Below are positions 51,824-63,323 of a DNA stretch of 64,000 nucleotides, piece by piece. The translations under genes were made by a program, and so were the position numbers. The notes below the pieces were generated by a model. It worked only from the letters and a program-made list of their open reading frames with translations, did not search any database and had not been told where the DNA came from. The DNA is from Victivallales bacterium (GTDB lineage Bacteria; Verrucomicrobiota; Lentisphaeria; Oligosphaerales; Oligosphaeraceae), in the NCBI GenBank assembly GCA_017554445.1, contig JAFZIJ010000157.1, positions 1-64,000 on the forward strand. Reading direction: 5' to 3'. Each line of letters opens with the position of its first letter. The first letter of the stretch is position 1.

Positions 51824-52801
51824 TCAATTCTTCATGACAAACCAGAACTGCCTGAAGATGCGTTTATTGTCGTGCAAGTTGTTTTTCCATGTGATGGCAA
51901 GCGTCTGCGGCTTGCCAGTAATGATTTGCGGGGGAATGGCGATACGGGCGGAGACGGTCCCCGCGTCCAGCGTGAGGGGAGCGCCGTCCAATGTGAAGGT
52001 GAAGCCTTCAGGAAGGCCTTGCCCGACGAGATAGACGGTCGTTTTACCGTCATGCGGAATTTCCGTCTGGACGGACAGAGTCATCGGTTTATCTTCCGAT
52101 GGGTAAAGACGGCCATAACGGCAGGGGATTGTTTTCTCTGTTTCTTCGACAGCGACCGTCCATTCGTCGGGTACGGGGGAGAGTGGCGTCACGTTTTCGA
52201 AAAGCACCAGCCATTCAGCGCCGAGCACGTCTCCGGCGTCTTTCGCCTGTTGCATGATGGGTGGGATGACCATTTGTGGGTTGGTCGCCTGAAAATTTCT
52301 GAGGCTTGTCGCGGCTTTTATGGCGTTTTGCAAGGCTGTTGTTGATTCATGCGGCTTCGCAAGCAGGAAGAAGACGTCGTTCATCTGGCAGCACAAGTTG
52401 TGCATGAGGAGGAGCTCGTCCAGATTCTTCTTGTTCTGAGGCGACAGCGTCGGAATCAGAGTGGCCTTCATGAGTTTGGAAAGATGCCTGGTGAAATCAG
52501 GCCTGTCGGTCTTTGCGTTTTGACTGAGCGCCTTCTGGCATGCGTCGTAGTCTGACATGCAGTCTTGCAGGAAGGCTCGCACGGCAGGCTCCGCATCAGC
52601 GAATTTGTCACGAAGCGTATCCGGCTGACCGTCCGACAGGCGGACGACGGGAATGGCGGGCCATGCGACAACATGTTTCGCAGGCGTGTTAGGCTTCAAT
52701 GGCGCAAGCACGGCATTGGATCCGCCCTGCCGGGAGGCAATGCATCCGTTGAAGAAGCAAACGGCAATCAGAATTGGTAGGATATGGGGAAAGTTTTTCA
52801 T
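51824..52801 (-). CDS. Putative lipoprotein of unknown function
   Basis: A 325-residue protein with a lipoprotein signal (MKNFPHILPILIAVCFFNGC; Cys at residue 20 preceded by FNG, a lipobox of the x-G-C type). The mature part has a helical middle (residues 75-175) and a beta-rich C-terminal domain (TLSVQTEIPHDGKTTVYLVG). It is not assigned to a known family and should sit in the inner or outer membrane facing the periplasm. It lies upstream of mgtE, probably on one transcript. Confidence 0.65.
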   Translation of the reverse strand: MKNFPHILPILIAVCFFNGCIASRQGGSNAVLAPLKPNTPAKHVVAWPAIPVVRLSDGQPDTLRDKFADAEPAVRAFLQDCMSDYDACQKALSQNAKTDRPDFTRHLSKLMKATLIPTLSPQNKKNLDELLLMHNLCCQMNDVFFLLAKPHESTTALQNAIKAATSLRNFQATNPQMVIPPIMQQAKDAGDVLGAEWLVLFENVTPLSPVPDEWTVAVEETEKTIPCRYGRLYPSEDKPMTLSVQTEIPHDGKTTVYLVGQGLPEGFTFTLDGAPLTLDAGTVSARIAIPPQIITGKPQTLAITWKNNLHDNKRIFRQFWFVMKN

Positions 52802-53014
52802 TCAAGTAGCTGAAGGAGATGGTTGGCCGTCATAAACGGAACTATACAATAATATAATCTTTCAAGGCAAAAATGGCTTTCAAAGAGGCTGAAAAGTATG
52901 AAAAAAAGCTTTTGTAGGCAAAAAATGTAAAAAAAACGTATTTTTTATTAAAAAAATGAAAAAATAATGATTTTATGACTTGTAAAAGTGATGGTAGGCG
53001 TAGTATTTTATAAC

Positions 53015-53090
53015 GGGTTACAAAAGTTTCACCTATTCGGATACGAGTGTATCCCGGTGAAACGCGGTGCCAATCCCCGGGAAAAAGGAG
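53015..53090 (+). promoter_or_regulatory. Structured 5' leader of the small lysine-rich protein
   Basis: Three nested or stacked stems: GGGTT (53015-53019) with AATCC (53072-53076), GTTTCACC (53026-53033) with GGTGAAAC (53056-53063), and GGATAC (53039-53044) with GTATCC (53049-53054) around loop GAGT. The structure ends just before the AAGGAG site (53085-53090). It could be a riboswitch-like or autoregulatory element. It does not match any class I know. Upstream, 52802-53014 is AT-rich with no gene. Confidence 0.55.
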
Positions 53091-53099
53091 TATCTCACG

Positions 53100-53369
53100 A
53101 TGAAGGCCGAATTTTACGATGTCAAGTCTCGCACGAAAATCGAAGCGGAAGTGAAGTACAAGGTGAAGTATGAAAATGGTCATTTCGGGATTGTTGGTGA
53201 AGCTCCTGATGGCCGCAAACTTCCGAAATTCGTGAGCGAAGAAGCCTACAACACCACCTACAAGGCCGTCAAGGTCCAGGCCAAAGCCGAACCCGCGAAG
53301 AAAGCCGCTGCGAAGCCGGCTGCCAAACCCGCCGCGAAAGCCTGCTGCAAAAAAGGCTGCAAAAAGTAA
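53100..53369 (+). CDS. Small basic protein with histone H1-like tail
   Basis: An 89-residue protein. The N-terminal ~60 residues (EFYDVKSRTKIEAEVKYKVK) form a small beta-rich domain. The tail is Lys/Ala/Pro-rich (PAKKAAAKPAAKPAAK) like bacterial histone H1-type tails and ends in a Cys/Lys cluster (ACCKKGCKK). It may bind nucleic acid and perhaps metal; this is inference from composition. A strong AAGGAG site and a structured leader precede ATG 53100, and an intrinsic terminator follows, so it is a well-expressed single-gene unit. Confidence 0.7.
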   Translation: MKAEFYDVKSRTKIEAEVKYKVKYENGHFGIVGEAPDGRKLPKFVSEEAYNTTYKAVKVQAKAEPAKKAAAKPAAKPAAKACCKKGCKK

Positions 53370-53401
53370 GTTAAGCGACTAAAGTCATTGACTTGTGAAA
53401 A

Positions 53402-53437
53402 GGACCGAAGCGCCATTTGGCTTCGGTTCTTTTTTTG
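53402..53437 (+). terminator. Intrinsic terminator
   Basis: A 10-bp stem, GGACCGAAGC (53402-53411) with GCTTCGGTTC (53420-53429), one G-T pair, is followed by eight T (53430-53437). It is the clearest rho-independent terminator in the window and closes the small lysine-rich gene. Confidence 0.95.
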
Positions 53438-53474
53438 TATAAGCACTTTTTGCCCTCTCCGCCGCTTCGTGGTA

Positions 53475-53493
53475 CCTCCCCCGGAGGGGGAGG
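53475..53493. repeat. G/C palindrome downstream of lon
   Basis: CCTCCCCC (53475-53482) and GGGGGAGG (53486-53493) form a perfect 8-bp stem with a 3-base loop, 12 bases after the lon stop on the reverse strand. There is no T run. It may be a mobile or repeated intergenic palindrome, or a 3'-end stabiliser of lon. Confidence 0.7.
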
Positions 53494-53505
53494 CTTGAAA
53501 TAATC

Positions 53506-55989
<2,484 letters not shown>

Positions 55990-56095
55990 GATGTATCACC
56001 TCGACTATTACCTTCCCCGAAAGGATATTTGAATGGATGAAACGACGTGCGGAGGGCGACATCATAAAGCGTCGCCATGAAAAACAACGTATAGA

Positions 56096-56920
56096 TTAGT
56101 GCATGTATTTGGGAGAGCCGCCGAACGGAAGTTGCGCGCGCTGCTTCACGGGCTTGATTTCCTCAAGCGCGAGAACGTACCAATTGTCGCCCAGACCAGC
56201 ATTGCTGAAACGCTTGATACGGTTGTTGACGACGTGCTCCCAGTTCGCTTTGAGAACATCGTTCTCTGTCTTCTTCTTTCCTTCATCCAAAACGACGACG
56301 GCTTCTTCCAGCTTGTTTTCTTTCACGAGAATCCATGAATAGAGGGCGTAGATGAGCGTTGTTTTGTCGCCTTTGAAACGTTTAATGCCTTTGTTGTACA
56401 TTTTTTCGACTTCCACGAGATCGCCCTTCTTGTATTTACGCACCATTTTCATGGCGAGAATCAATGGATCCATGACGAGCGCCTTTTCCAGATAGGGATC
56501 CGCCGCTTCGTATTCTTTAATCTGGTAAAGGAGTTGCGCACGAAGCGTGTCCGCCTGTTTTCCTGCGAGGAAATTCCATTTGCGGAGCGGATTGACGGCG
56601 TCCAGCATGTCGATGGCCTCATGGATGCTGGTGGCTTGCTTGGCTTCGATCTTCTCCTGCGTGGCTTTGCCCGCAATTCCTTTGCTTTGGTACATTTGAG
56701 CTTCGCGTTTCAGTTTCGTCTGGGAGGCGATGATCTTGTCCTGCACATCCTTGAAAATAGTCTCCAATTTCTTCTTGATCCAGAAGTTGAGCGGCAACGA
56801 GCAGAGGATGAAACCAAGAAAGCCAAAGAAGCTGCACCAGCCCCAATGACCGGGCCAATTGACGCCGATGCCAAAACAAACGACAAGACCGAAAACAAGA
56901 CTAATGATCAAACTCAACAC
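56096..56920 (-). CDS. Membrane protein with TPR-like C-terminus
   Basis: A 274-residue protein with GTG start, preceded by AGGAGCAGG. Two transmembrane helices lie in the first 50 residues (SLIISLVFGLVVCFGIG, FFGFLGFILCSLPLNFW), followed by a helical domain, then TPR-like helices from about residue 100 (LRAQLLYQIKEYEAADPYLE, ALYSWILVKENKLEEAVVVL). No named family recognised. It lies between rnr and lon on the reverse strand; function unknown. Confidence 0.65.
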   Translation of the reverse strand: MLSLIISLVFGLVVCFGIGVNWPGHWGWCSFFGFLGFILCSLPLNFWIKKKLETIFKDVQDKIIASQTKLKREAQMYQSKGIAGKATQEKIEAKQATSIHEAIDMLDAVNPLRKWNFLAGKQADTLRAQLLYQIKEYEAADPYLEKALVMDPLILAMKMVRKYKKGDLVEVEKMYNKGIKRFKGDKTTLIYALYSWILVKENKLEEAVVVLDEGKKKTENDVLKANWEHVVNNRIKRFSNAGLGDNWYVLALEEIKPVKQRAQLPFGGSPKYMH

Positions 56921-56998
56921 GATACCTGCTCCTATATATTAAATGATAGTATGACGAATGTCGCGGAACGGCTTGGCGCGCCGCAACGGATGATAATG

Positions 56999-59149
56999 TT
57001 ATTGCAATGGCTTGAGCTCCAGCTCTCCTCTGACGGAATCGATGGAACGGACACGGACATACAGCGTGTCGCCGCAACGGTAGCGCTGCCCACCGCCTCG
57101 TTGGTTGACGAGCGAATAGCTCCGCGGGTCGTATCGCCATTGTCCATCGCGGAAGACAGTCCGGTCGATGCTTCCCATCAGGCCGTATTCGGGCAGATAG
57201 ACGGAAAGGCCGGAGGGCATGGCGTGGACGATCAACGCCTCGTGGAGCTCTGCGGGATTCTCCTGACGGCGGTCGTCAAGATAGCGTAGCTTCAGGCGGT
57301 CCGAAGCGGCAAAGCAGGCCTGATCAATGTTCTGTTCCAACGCGTTGACGGCGGTCTCCGCGTTGAAGACGTACGTCTCGTCATGGCCGGCAGTACCCAT
57401 GTCCGCAGCGATGAGCTGCTGGTGGACCAGCAGATCCGGATAGCGGCGGATCGGGCTTGTGAAATGGCAGTAAACCGCTTTTCCAAGCCCGAAATGCGGC
57501 TGGCATTCCGTGCTGTACGTGGCGCGCGGAAGACAACGCAGGAAGTTGAAGCAGAGCAAGTCATAGAAATGCTGCCCTTTGATTTGCTCCAGAAAGCCGA
57601 CGAGCGCCCTGCGCGAACGGAACTGGAGCCGTTTCTTGCGTTGAATCAGCATGGCCGACTGGCCTGCAAATTCCGCCAGATTGTTTTCGTCGGGAGCTTC
57701 ATGCGTTCGGAAGAGTCCGAGAATCCCGCGTGAACGCATTTCGTTCGCAACGGCGACATTCGCGAGAAGCATGAATTCCTCCACTAGCTGATGGGCAGGA
57801 TTTGGCGCAACACGCGTGATGTCCGTCACTTTCAGCGGACTGCCACCGCATAGGACGCGGAGTTCCGCCGTTTCCAACGGCAGAAACTGCTCTTCACGCT
57901 GCCGCCGGCGGCGGATGGTCTGCGAAAGGGCGCTCAAATGCTGAAGCAGATTCAATACATTTTCCTTTATTTGCGGTTGCGCCTCCCCTGCGATGAAGCG
58001 TTCGACTTCGTTGAAGTCGAGGCGTTGCGTCACAGTGACGACGCTGTGGACACGCCGTGTTTCAAGAACCTCGCCTGTCGCTTCGTCAATCGTCAGCAGG
58101 ATGCTGTGCGCAAGGCGTTTTTCGCCTTCTCGGAGGCTGCAGAGATTCGTCGAAAGAATGGGCGGCAGCATTGGAAGCGTCCTGCCAGGCAAATAGGATG
58201 TGAAGCCGCGTTCGAGGGCTTTTTTGTCCAACGGCGAATCAGCCGTGACGTAGCAGGCGACATCTGCGATATGGACGCCGACGACCGCGACGCCCGGCCT
58301 CGGGCCGGGTTCGTACGAAAGGGCGTCGTCATAGTCCTTCGCATCGACGGGATCGATGGTCACGAGTGTCTGCTGTGTGAAATCCTCCCGTGGAAGTTCC
58401 AGCGGGACAATGTCTTCCAACCGCTTGTCATCCGTGGTCGTGTAGTTTTTCGGGAGGCCGTATTCTTTCACGATGGCATTAAGATCGCTTACGACGGAGC
58501 CGCTTTTGGAAATGCGTTTGATGATTTCCGCCTGCAAAGGGGAACGTGGCGTCCGGCCGCTGATGAAGTGGGCTAGCACCCAATCGCCTTCGCGGGCGCC
58601 TTTGCGGGCGTCAACGTCATCGTTGTTCCAAAGCAATGGAATGCGCGACGGCAGTTCGCGGCGAAGTGGACGGACTTCAAAGCCTTCGTCGCCAAGCCGT
58701 AGACAACCGATGAAATCTTCATGGGCGCGTTCGAGAATCTTCCGGACGATGCCAACCGGCCCGCGCGAATCATCGCGATTGGTGATTTCGATGAGAACGG
58801 AATCATCCGAAATAGCGCCGTTCAAGCCGTTTGGCGGGATGAAAACATCACCGGATGTCGAACTGTTCTCCGGCGTCACGAATCCGAAGCCCTTGGCGTT
58901 GACACGGATGGAGCCACGGACTAGCGAAAGCGCCTCCCGTGTGACGAAACGGCCGCCGTTCCTTTTCACGATGGAGCCGTCGGCCACAAGGGATTTGAAG
59001 GCCTCCTTGAAGAAAGCCTCGTCCTGGTTGCCGAGACAACGCCTCACATCCGTCCGCCTGAAGCCTGCTTCAGGTGACGATGAAATGACCCCGAGGATTT
59101 CCCTGCGAAGTCTGGCGAGTCCGTTTTGTTGTATCGTGCTTGTTTTCAT
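56999..59149 (-). CDS. rnr: Ribonuclease R
   Basis: A 716-residue exoribonuclease of the RNase II/R family. In order: winged-helix region, cold-shock domains (SIRVNAKGFGFVTPENSS), the RNB catalytic domain with TIDPVDAKDYDDALSYE carrying the metal-binding aspartates, FTSPIRRYPDLLVH, and a C-terminal S1 domain. It degrades structured RNA 3' to 5'. A strong GGGAGG site lies before ATG 59149. The lysine-rich tail seen in some RNase R proteins is missing, and the C-terminus ends directly after S1. Confidence 0.95.
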   Translation of the reverse strand: MKTSTIQQNGLARLRREILGVISSSPEAGFRRTDVRRCLGNQDEAFFKEAFKSLVADGSIVKRNGGRFVTREALSLVRGSIRVNAKGFGFVTPENSSTSGDVFIPPNGLNGAISDDSVLIEITNRDDSRGPVGIVRKILERAHEDFIGCLRLGDEGFEVRPLRRELPSRIPLLWNNDDVDARKGAREGDWVLAHFISGRTPRSPLQAEIIKRISKSGSVVSDLNAIVKEYGLPKNYTTTDDKRLEDIVPLELPREDFTQQTLVTIDPVDAKDYDDALSYEPGPRPGVAVVGVHIADVACYVTADSPLDKKALERGFTSYLPGRTLPMLPPILSTNLCSLREGEKRLAHSILLTIDEATGEVLETRRVHSVVTVTQRLDFNEVERFIAGEAQPQIKENVLNLLQHLSALSQTIRRRRQREEQFLPLETAELRVLCGGSPLKVTDITRVAPNPAHQLVEEFMLLANVAVANEMRSRGILGLFRTHEAPDENNLAEFAGQSAMLIQRKKRLQFRSRRALVGFLEQIKGQHFYDLLCFNFLRCLPRATYSTECQPHFGLGKAVYCHFTSPIRRYPDLLVHQQLIAADMGTAGHDETYVFNAETAVNALEQNIDQACFAASDRLKLRYLDDRRQENPAELHEALIVHAMPSGLSVYLPEYGLMGSIDRTVFRDGQWRYDPRSYSLVNQRGGGQRYRCGDTLYVRVRSIDSVRGELELKPLQ

Positions 59150-59246
59150 TGGTACCTCCCTTCTCTCTTGAAATGATTTTATCGCAAACTAATTAATTTA
59201 CGCCTTTTGTCAATTTTTTCAATTTAGGAGGAGGGTGGGCATGGTC

Positions 59247-59295
59247 ATAAAAAAGCAAAAAAAGAACGGCGGTTGCATGACATGCAATCCGCCGT
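59247..59295 (-). terminator. Intrinsic terminator of the coiled-coil protein gene
   Basis: On the reverse strand a stem of about 14 bp (ACGGCGGATTGCATG 59295-59281 with CATGCAACCGCCGT 59279-59266, one mismatch or bulge) is followed by TCTTTTTTTGCTTTTTT (59263-59247). It lies 32 bases after the stop of the gene at 59327. Confidence 0.88.
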
Positions 59296-59326
59296 CTGGA
59301 TGGGAATGAAAACGCTGTTGCGTAGA

Positions 59327-61186
59327 TTATGCGTCGATGGAGAAGACGCCGTTTTCGTCCTTTCCGATGATGCCTTCTTTCGTCTCGATATGGATGATGA
59401 TACCGGCTTCCGTGACTTCGATGGTGTCGAGGAAGTTGCGCGCGGCTTCCAACGTGTCCGTCTTGTATTTGAAGACGCGGTTGAATTCGCCGTTTTCGCC
59501 TGCGATATCTTCGAAGCCGAGACTTTCGATATGGAGGTTCTGCTGCTCGGAAAGCTGTTCCAGATTGGGCAGTTCAAGCAGGACTTTCGGTTCGGTGGAG
59601 ACTTTGAAATAGGAGGCGTTCGGCAGTTCAGGCAGGACCACGGAGGCCTCTTTCCACAAAGCGTAGGTGAATTTCGTGCCACCGACGAAGCAGACGGCAC
59701 CGTCGAGATGCGGATAAGCACCGTAGCGGAGGTCTCTTACGCATTTCAGATCGCCACCGGGGCCGATGTTGAAATAGGAGAGCTTGCCGAGAGCGGCCGT
59801 CGCTTCCTTCAGGTCGGGGAACATGTAGGCGACATATTTGAAATTGTCCGGATCGGCGGATGCGGCAGCCCAGAAGTCCTTCTGTAGCTGGCCTTTGCCT
59901 TCGAAGTATTTCTTGAACGGGTCTTTCTTCTGGGTCTTGTGCCACACCATGATGCTGGCGATGACGATAATGAAGATCAGGAAGACGCAGACGGCGATGA
60001 CCAGCCGCATGATGCTCTTCATCTGCATTTTTTTCAGCTCTTCATTACGGGCCATTTCATGAGCCATGACGTTGAGCTTTTCGTTGTCCTTCTGGCGTTT
60101 CTCCGCTTCAAGCGCGGCCTGTTCGTCCGCAAGCTTCTTGGCTTCTGCGAGTTCCTTTTCCTTTTCGGCCTGACGCGCCTTTTCCTCTGCTGCAAGTTGT
60201 TTTGCCTTGGCTTCCTCGGCGGCCTTCCGCTTTTGTTCGAGAGCCTCCTCGCGGGCCTTGCGGGCGGCTTCCTGTTTGGCGATGAGGCTGGCGGGATTGA
60301 TGCGTTCGCCCTGCGGCAAAATGGTCGCGTTCAAGGCGATGGATTCGATTTGTTCGTCCAAAATGTCACGCTGTGCGGCGAGTTGCTTCTGTTCTTTCGC
60401 CTTGGCCGCACTCTGAATCTTCTGTTTGGCACGGGCGACAGCATGCTGCAGGACTTGGTCCACCGTCATCCATTCGCCGCGCAGGTAGGTATAGCCGGCC
60501 GCTTCATTGGCATCCACGGTGTCGTCGATGAGCTGGATGGTGGAGACACCGCGCTGTTCTTTGAGGAACGCCGCGCGTTTGTCGTTGAGCTCCGCCTTTT
60601 TGTCACGGATGTATTCGCGCCGTTTGGCCTCCGTGGCCTGCGGATCGAACTTCAGGATTTCAGCTTCGTTGCCTTCGACTTCACGCATGTCCTGAATGCG
60701 AATCGGGAAGCTGTTGATTTTGATATAAGGGCCAGCCGTCCCGCGATAGTATCCTTCGTACATGTTCGGGATATCCTTGTTGGGGCTTTTGTAGGTGACC
60801 TTCACCTTTTCGCCTGGCTTGTAGAGCGGGAATTTGGCTTCCGCCTCTGCCTGCAATTCCTCTGCGGTAGGAATCGGAATGGCGCGTTCCATCCTCTCTT
60901 CCAAGAACTTATCCTTATCCTTCAAGGCGACGTCCAGATTGACGGCCGGAACTTTTGGGACGAGGGGGAGATTCTTGCATTTCTTGAGAAACGCGTCACG
61001 GATGGCTTGGACGGCCGCCGCGTCCGCCGTGTCAACGGAATGATTTTGGAAGTAGGCGGCCGCCAGCTCATTGGCGGTGGCGATACGATCTGGCGAGAGC
61101 TTCGCTTCCTCCGCATTTTGAGCGTGGACGTTGACAATCAGCATCATACCAGCGAGGACGCATGGGATTAACAGTCGTTTTAGCAT
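59327..61186 (-). CDS. Exported coiled-coil membrane protein of unknown function
   Basis: A 619-residue protein. Signal peptide (MLKRLLIPCVLAGMMLIVNV, then HA-Q), a mixed domain with small SH3-like features (YKPGEKVKVTYKS, YYRGTAGPYIKINSFPIRIQ), a long coiled coil rich in Ala/Glu/Lys (about residues 300-380), one transmembrane helix (about residues 392-415) and a C-terminal alpha/beta domain of ~200 residues with no recognised motif. The C-domain should be cytoplasmic. No family name found. It stands alone with its own terminator. Confidence 0.7.
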   Translation of the reverse strand: MLKRLLIPCVLAGMMLIVNVHAQNAEEAKLSPDRIATANELAAAYFQNHSVDTADAAAVQAIRDAFLKKCKNLPLVPKVPAVNLDVALKDKDKFLEERMERAIPIPTAEELQAEAEAKFPLYKPGEKVKVTYKSPNKDIPNMYEGYYRGTAGPYIKINSFPIRIQDMREVEGNEAEILKFDPQATEAKRREYIRDKKAELNDKRAAFLKEQRGVSTIQLIDDTVDANEAAGYTYLRGEWMTVDQVLQHAVARAKQKIQSAAKAKEQKQLAAQRDILDEQIESIALNATILPQGERINPASLIAKQEAARKAREEALEQKRKAAEEAKAKQLAAEEKARQAEKEKELAEAKKLADEQAALEAEKRQKDNEKLNVMAHEMARNEELKKMQMKSIMRLVIAVCVFLIFIIVIASIMVWHKTQKKDPFKKYFEGKGQLQKDFWAAASADPDNFKYVAYMFPDLKEATAALGKLSYFNIGPGGDLKCVRDLRYGAYPHLDGAVCFVGGTKFTYALWKEASVVLPELPNASYFKVSTEPKVLLELPNLEQLSEQQNLHIESLGFEDIAGENGEFNRVFKYKTDTLEAARNFLDTIEVTEAGIIIHIETKEGIIGKDENGVFSIDA

Positions 61187-61297
61187 GGAAGGATGACCTT
61201 ATGTTGGAAAGGGGTGGTTCGCCGTCAGGCGCGATGTTCAATGGAAAACACTAGGATTAACGCAATTTAGTACAAATATATATTTTAGCACATGAAG

Positions 61298-62485
61298 TTA
61301 TTCAAGGCAAATTTGCGTGATGCATTTGTTGAAATCTTCTTGGCCTTTTAGTATTTTTATTTCGATTCTGAGGAAATAGAAAGGGAGGCTTTCATCTTTC
61401 AGCTTGGGAATACGGACGGCGTCCTTCTCCGTAGTAACTAGATATTCAGCGCCCTTCTGAAAGGCGTTTTTGTAGAAATCCTCCAATTCTTCCTCTTTGA
61501 AGCGATGATGGTCCACAAAATGTTTGTTATAGACAATGTCGCCACCGAAACGGCGGATATAGTTGAGAAAGCTTTCCGGAACGGCGATGGCGCTGAGAGC
61601 GGCGACTTTTTTCCCTTTGAGAGCGTCAAGCGGCAATATGTCTCGTGTGTCCAGATGCTGAAGGTTCTTTGGCTCGTGGTTGCATTCGATGATGGCGGCG
61701 GACGGATTGTGGCGGTGGAGGAAGTCGTGCAGATGACGGAGTCGAGGATGCCCGTCCGATTTCGTGATGAAAATGACGTTCGCGCGGCGGAGATTCTTGA
61801 TGGGCTCCCGCAACAGGCCAGCCGGCAGCATTTCATGATTGTTGAACGGGTTGGTGGAATCGACGAGCAGGATGTTGTGGAGAGGGCGCAGACGGAGATA
61901 TTGGAAACCGTCGTCCAGAATCAGCGTGTCCGCCTGAAGACGCGTGATGGCGTAATTGCCGCCTTTGACGCGGTCTTTGTCCACAACGACGGCCACGCCA
62001 GGGCGGTTCGGCGTCTCTAAGAGATTGGAAGCAAGCATGAACGGTTCATCGCCCGCATTCTGTGAATCCAGCAAAACCTCCCTGCTGTTCGACACGACCT
62101 TCGGCGGAAATTCGTCCAGATTGCGCGACCATTTGGCCTTCAGCCGCTTGAAGAACGGAAGCGGTTTGCTGCGATAGCCGCGCGAGAGAATGGCGACATG
62201 CCGTCCTTTCGCGGCAAGCGTTTTGGCAAGGAGCTCGACGACAGGCGTCTTGCCTGTTCCGCCGGTCGTCAAATTGCCGACGCTGATGACGGTGCAACCG
62301 AGTTCATGTTGTTTGATAAGGGAGTTATCATATAATGTCAGACGAAGCTGCGTGATATTCCGATACAGCCTGGACAGGACGAACAGGAAATGCCTGAACA
62401 TCGTGTCAAAGCTGTTGACATGCCGTCCATTGATGATATCGACGACATATTGTTCGGTTTTTTCGCAGAAATCGTGCAGGGACAT
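61298..62485 (-). CDS. lpxK: Tetraacyldisaccharide 4'-kinase (lipid A)
   Basis: About 395 residues. N-terminal membrane-associated helix (FRHFLFVLSRLYRN), P-loop VGNLTTGGTGKTPVVE, GYRSK-containing segment, an FMLASNLLETPNRPGVAVVV stretch, DDGFQYLRLRPLHNILLVD with the conserved DDGFQ and the TTEKDAVR motif near the end. It phosphorylates lipid A precursor at the inner face of the inner membrane, showing that the cell makes LPS. ATG 62485 is chosen; the frame is open up to 62686 but runs into palindromic repeats. Confidence 0.94.
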   Translation of the reverse strand: MSLHDFCEKTEQYVVDIINGRHVNSFDTMFRHFLFVLSRLYRNITQLRLTLYDNSLIKQHELGCTVISVGNLTTGGTGKTPVVELLAKTLAAKGRHVAILSRGYRSKPLPFFKRLKAKWSRNLDEFPPKVVSNSREVLLDSQNAGDEPFMLASNLLETPNRPGVAVVVDKDRVKGGNYAITRLQADTLILDDGFQYLRLRPLHNILLVDSTNPFNNHEMLPAGLLREPIKNLRRANVIFITKSDGHPRLRHLHDFLHRHNPSAAIIECNHEPKNLQHLDTRDILPLDALKGKKVAALSAIAVPESFLNYIRRFGGDIVYNKHFVDHHRFKEEELEDFYKNAFQKGAEYLVTTEKDAVRIPKLKDESLPFYFLRIEIKILKGQEDFNKCITQICLE

Positions 62486-62620
62486 TATATGAAAGGATTT
62501 TGGGCCATGGTTGTATTTCCTTATAATGTAGTATAAAGGGCCCTTCTGGCAACTGAAATGGTCATTTTTTCTGTTTTGACATGATTCATACTCTGTTTGG
62601 ATCTGATGGATGTCCCGTTG

Positions 62621-62778
62621 TAACGACGGCATCTCGCCGTCGGGTGTAACGTCGGCGTCCCGCCGTCGGAGGTGTGCCGTTGGCATCCCACCGTCGGGTG
62701 TAACAACGGCGTCTCGCCGTTGGGTGTAACGACGGCGTCTCGCCGTTGGGTGTAACGACGGCGTCTCGCCGTTGACGT
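62621..62778. repeat. Six ~26-bp palindromic tandem repeats
   Basis: Six head-to-tail units, mostly 26 bp (TAACGACGGCGTCTCGCCGT, then TGGGTG), each contain a hairpin ACGGCG-TCT-CGCCGT. The third unit is 28 bp and diverged. They lie in the gap 62486-62952 between divergent lpxK and padR. The remainder of the gap is AT-rich with a short direct repeat (GAAAAAATCAAAAAATT, twice, 62821-62856). Confidence 0.9.
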
Positions 62779-62889
62779 GAATGTGAATTGTGATTTTTTA
62801 TTCATCTTTGCCACTGACCAGAAAAAAATCAAAAAATTCTGAAAAAATCAAAAAATTGCTTGCATACCATGAAAAACGATGTATTGTTA

Positions 62890-62917
62890 TTGATGATACC
62901 TCAAGTTCCTATATATA
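62890..62917 (+). promoter_or_regulatory. Possible padR promoter
   Basis: TTGATG (62890-62895) and TATATA (62912-62917) are 16 bases apart, about 35 bases upstream of padR. Match to general consensus only. Confidence 0.4.
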
Positions 62918-62952
62918 AATGATCAGTCAAACAAAAAAATGGAGGCAAAAAA

Positions 62953-63285
62953 ATGTCAACAAACAACGAATTGATTCGCGGGTCGGTGGAAATCGTGATC
63001 CTGAAACTGCTGTCGGAGAACGACATGTACGGCTACCAGATGATCAAGCAGGTGAACGAACGGAGCAACGGATTCTTCGAATGGCGGGAAGGCTCCCTGT
63101 ATCCGTGCCTTCACAAACTGGTGGCAGAGAAATTGGTCACGTCATACACACAGGAGGCCGGCGGCCGGCTGCGCCGTTATTATTCTCTGACGAAACAGGG
63201 CCGCGAAGTGGCGGCGGAGCGCACGGAGGCGTCGCGCGAATTCTGTAAGGCATTGACGCTTCTTCTTCAACCCGTAGAGGCATGA
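62953..63285 (+). CDS. PadR-family transcriptional regulator
   Basis: A 110-residue regulator with the PadR winged helix: IRGSVEIVILKLLSENDMYG, YQMIKQVNERSNGFFEWREG, SLYPCLHKLVAEKLV and the wing YTQEAGGRLRRYYSLT. A strong GGAGG site lies before ATG 62953. It is followed at 63324 by a membrane protein with a HAAS-type prefix, a common pairing in which PadR represses the membrane gene. The first codons of the next gene may overlap its stop (ATGA at 63282). Confidence 0.93.
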   Translation: MSTNNELIRGSVEIVILKLLSENDMYGYQMIKQVNERSNGFFEWREGSLYPCLHKLVAEKLVTSYTQEAGGRLRRYYSLTKQGREVAAERTEASREFCKALTLLLQPVEA

Positions 63286-63323
63286 TTCTTCTTGTAAAGA
63301 AACATCCAATGGAGGATATGTCT

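Noticed and set aside
59939..61171. Long forward-strand open frame opposite the coiled-coil protein
   Set aside because: Mirror of a biased coding strand with no domain; the reverse frame has signal peptide, coiled coil, membrane helix and terminator.
62621..62778. CRISPR array
   Set aside because: Units are contiguous without unique spacers and no cas genes are near.
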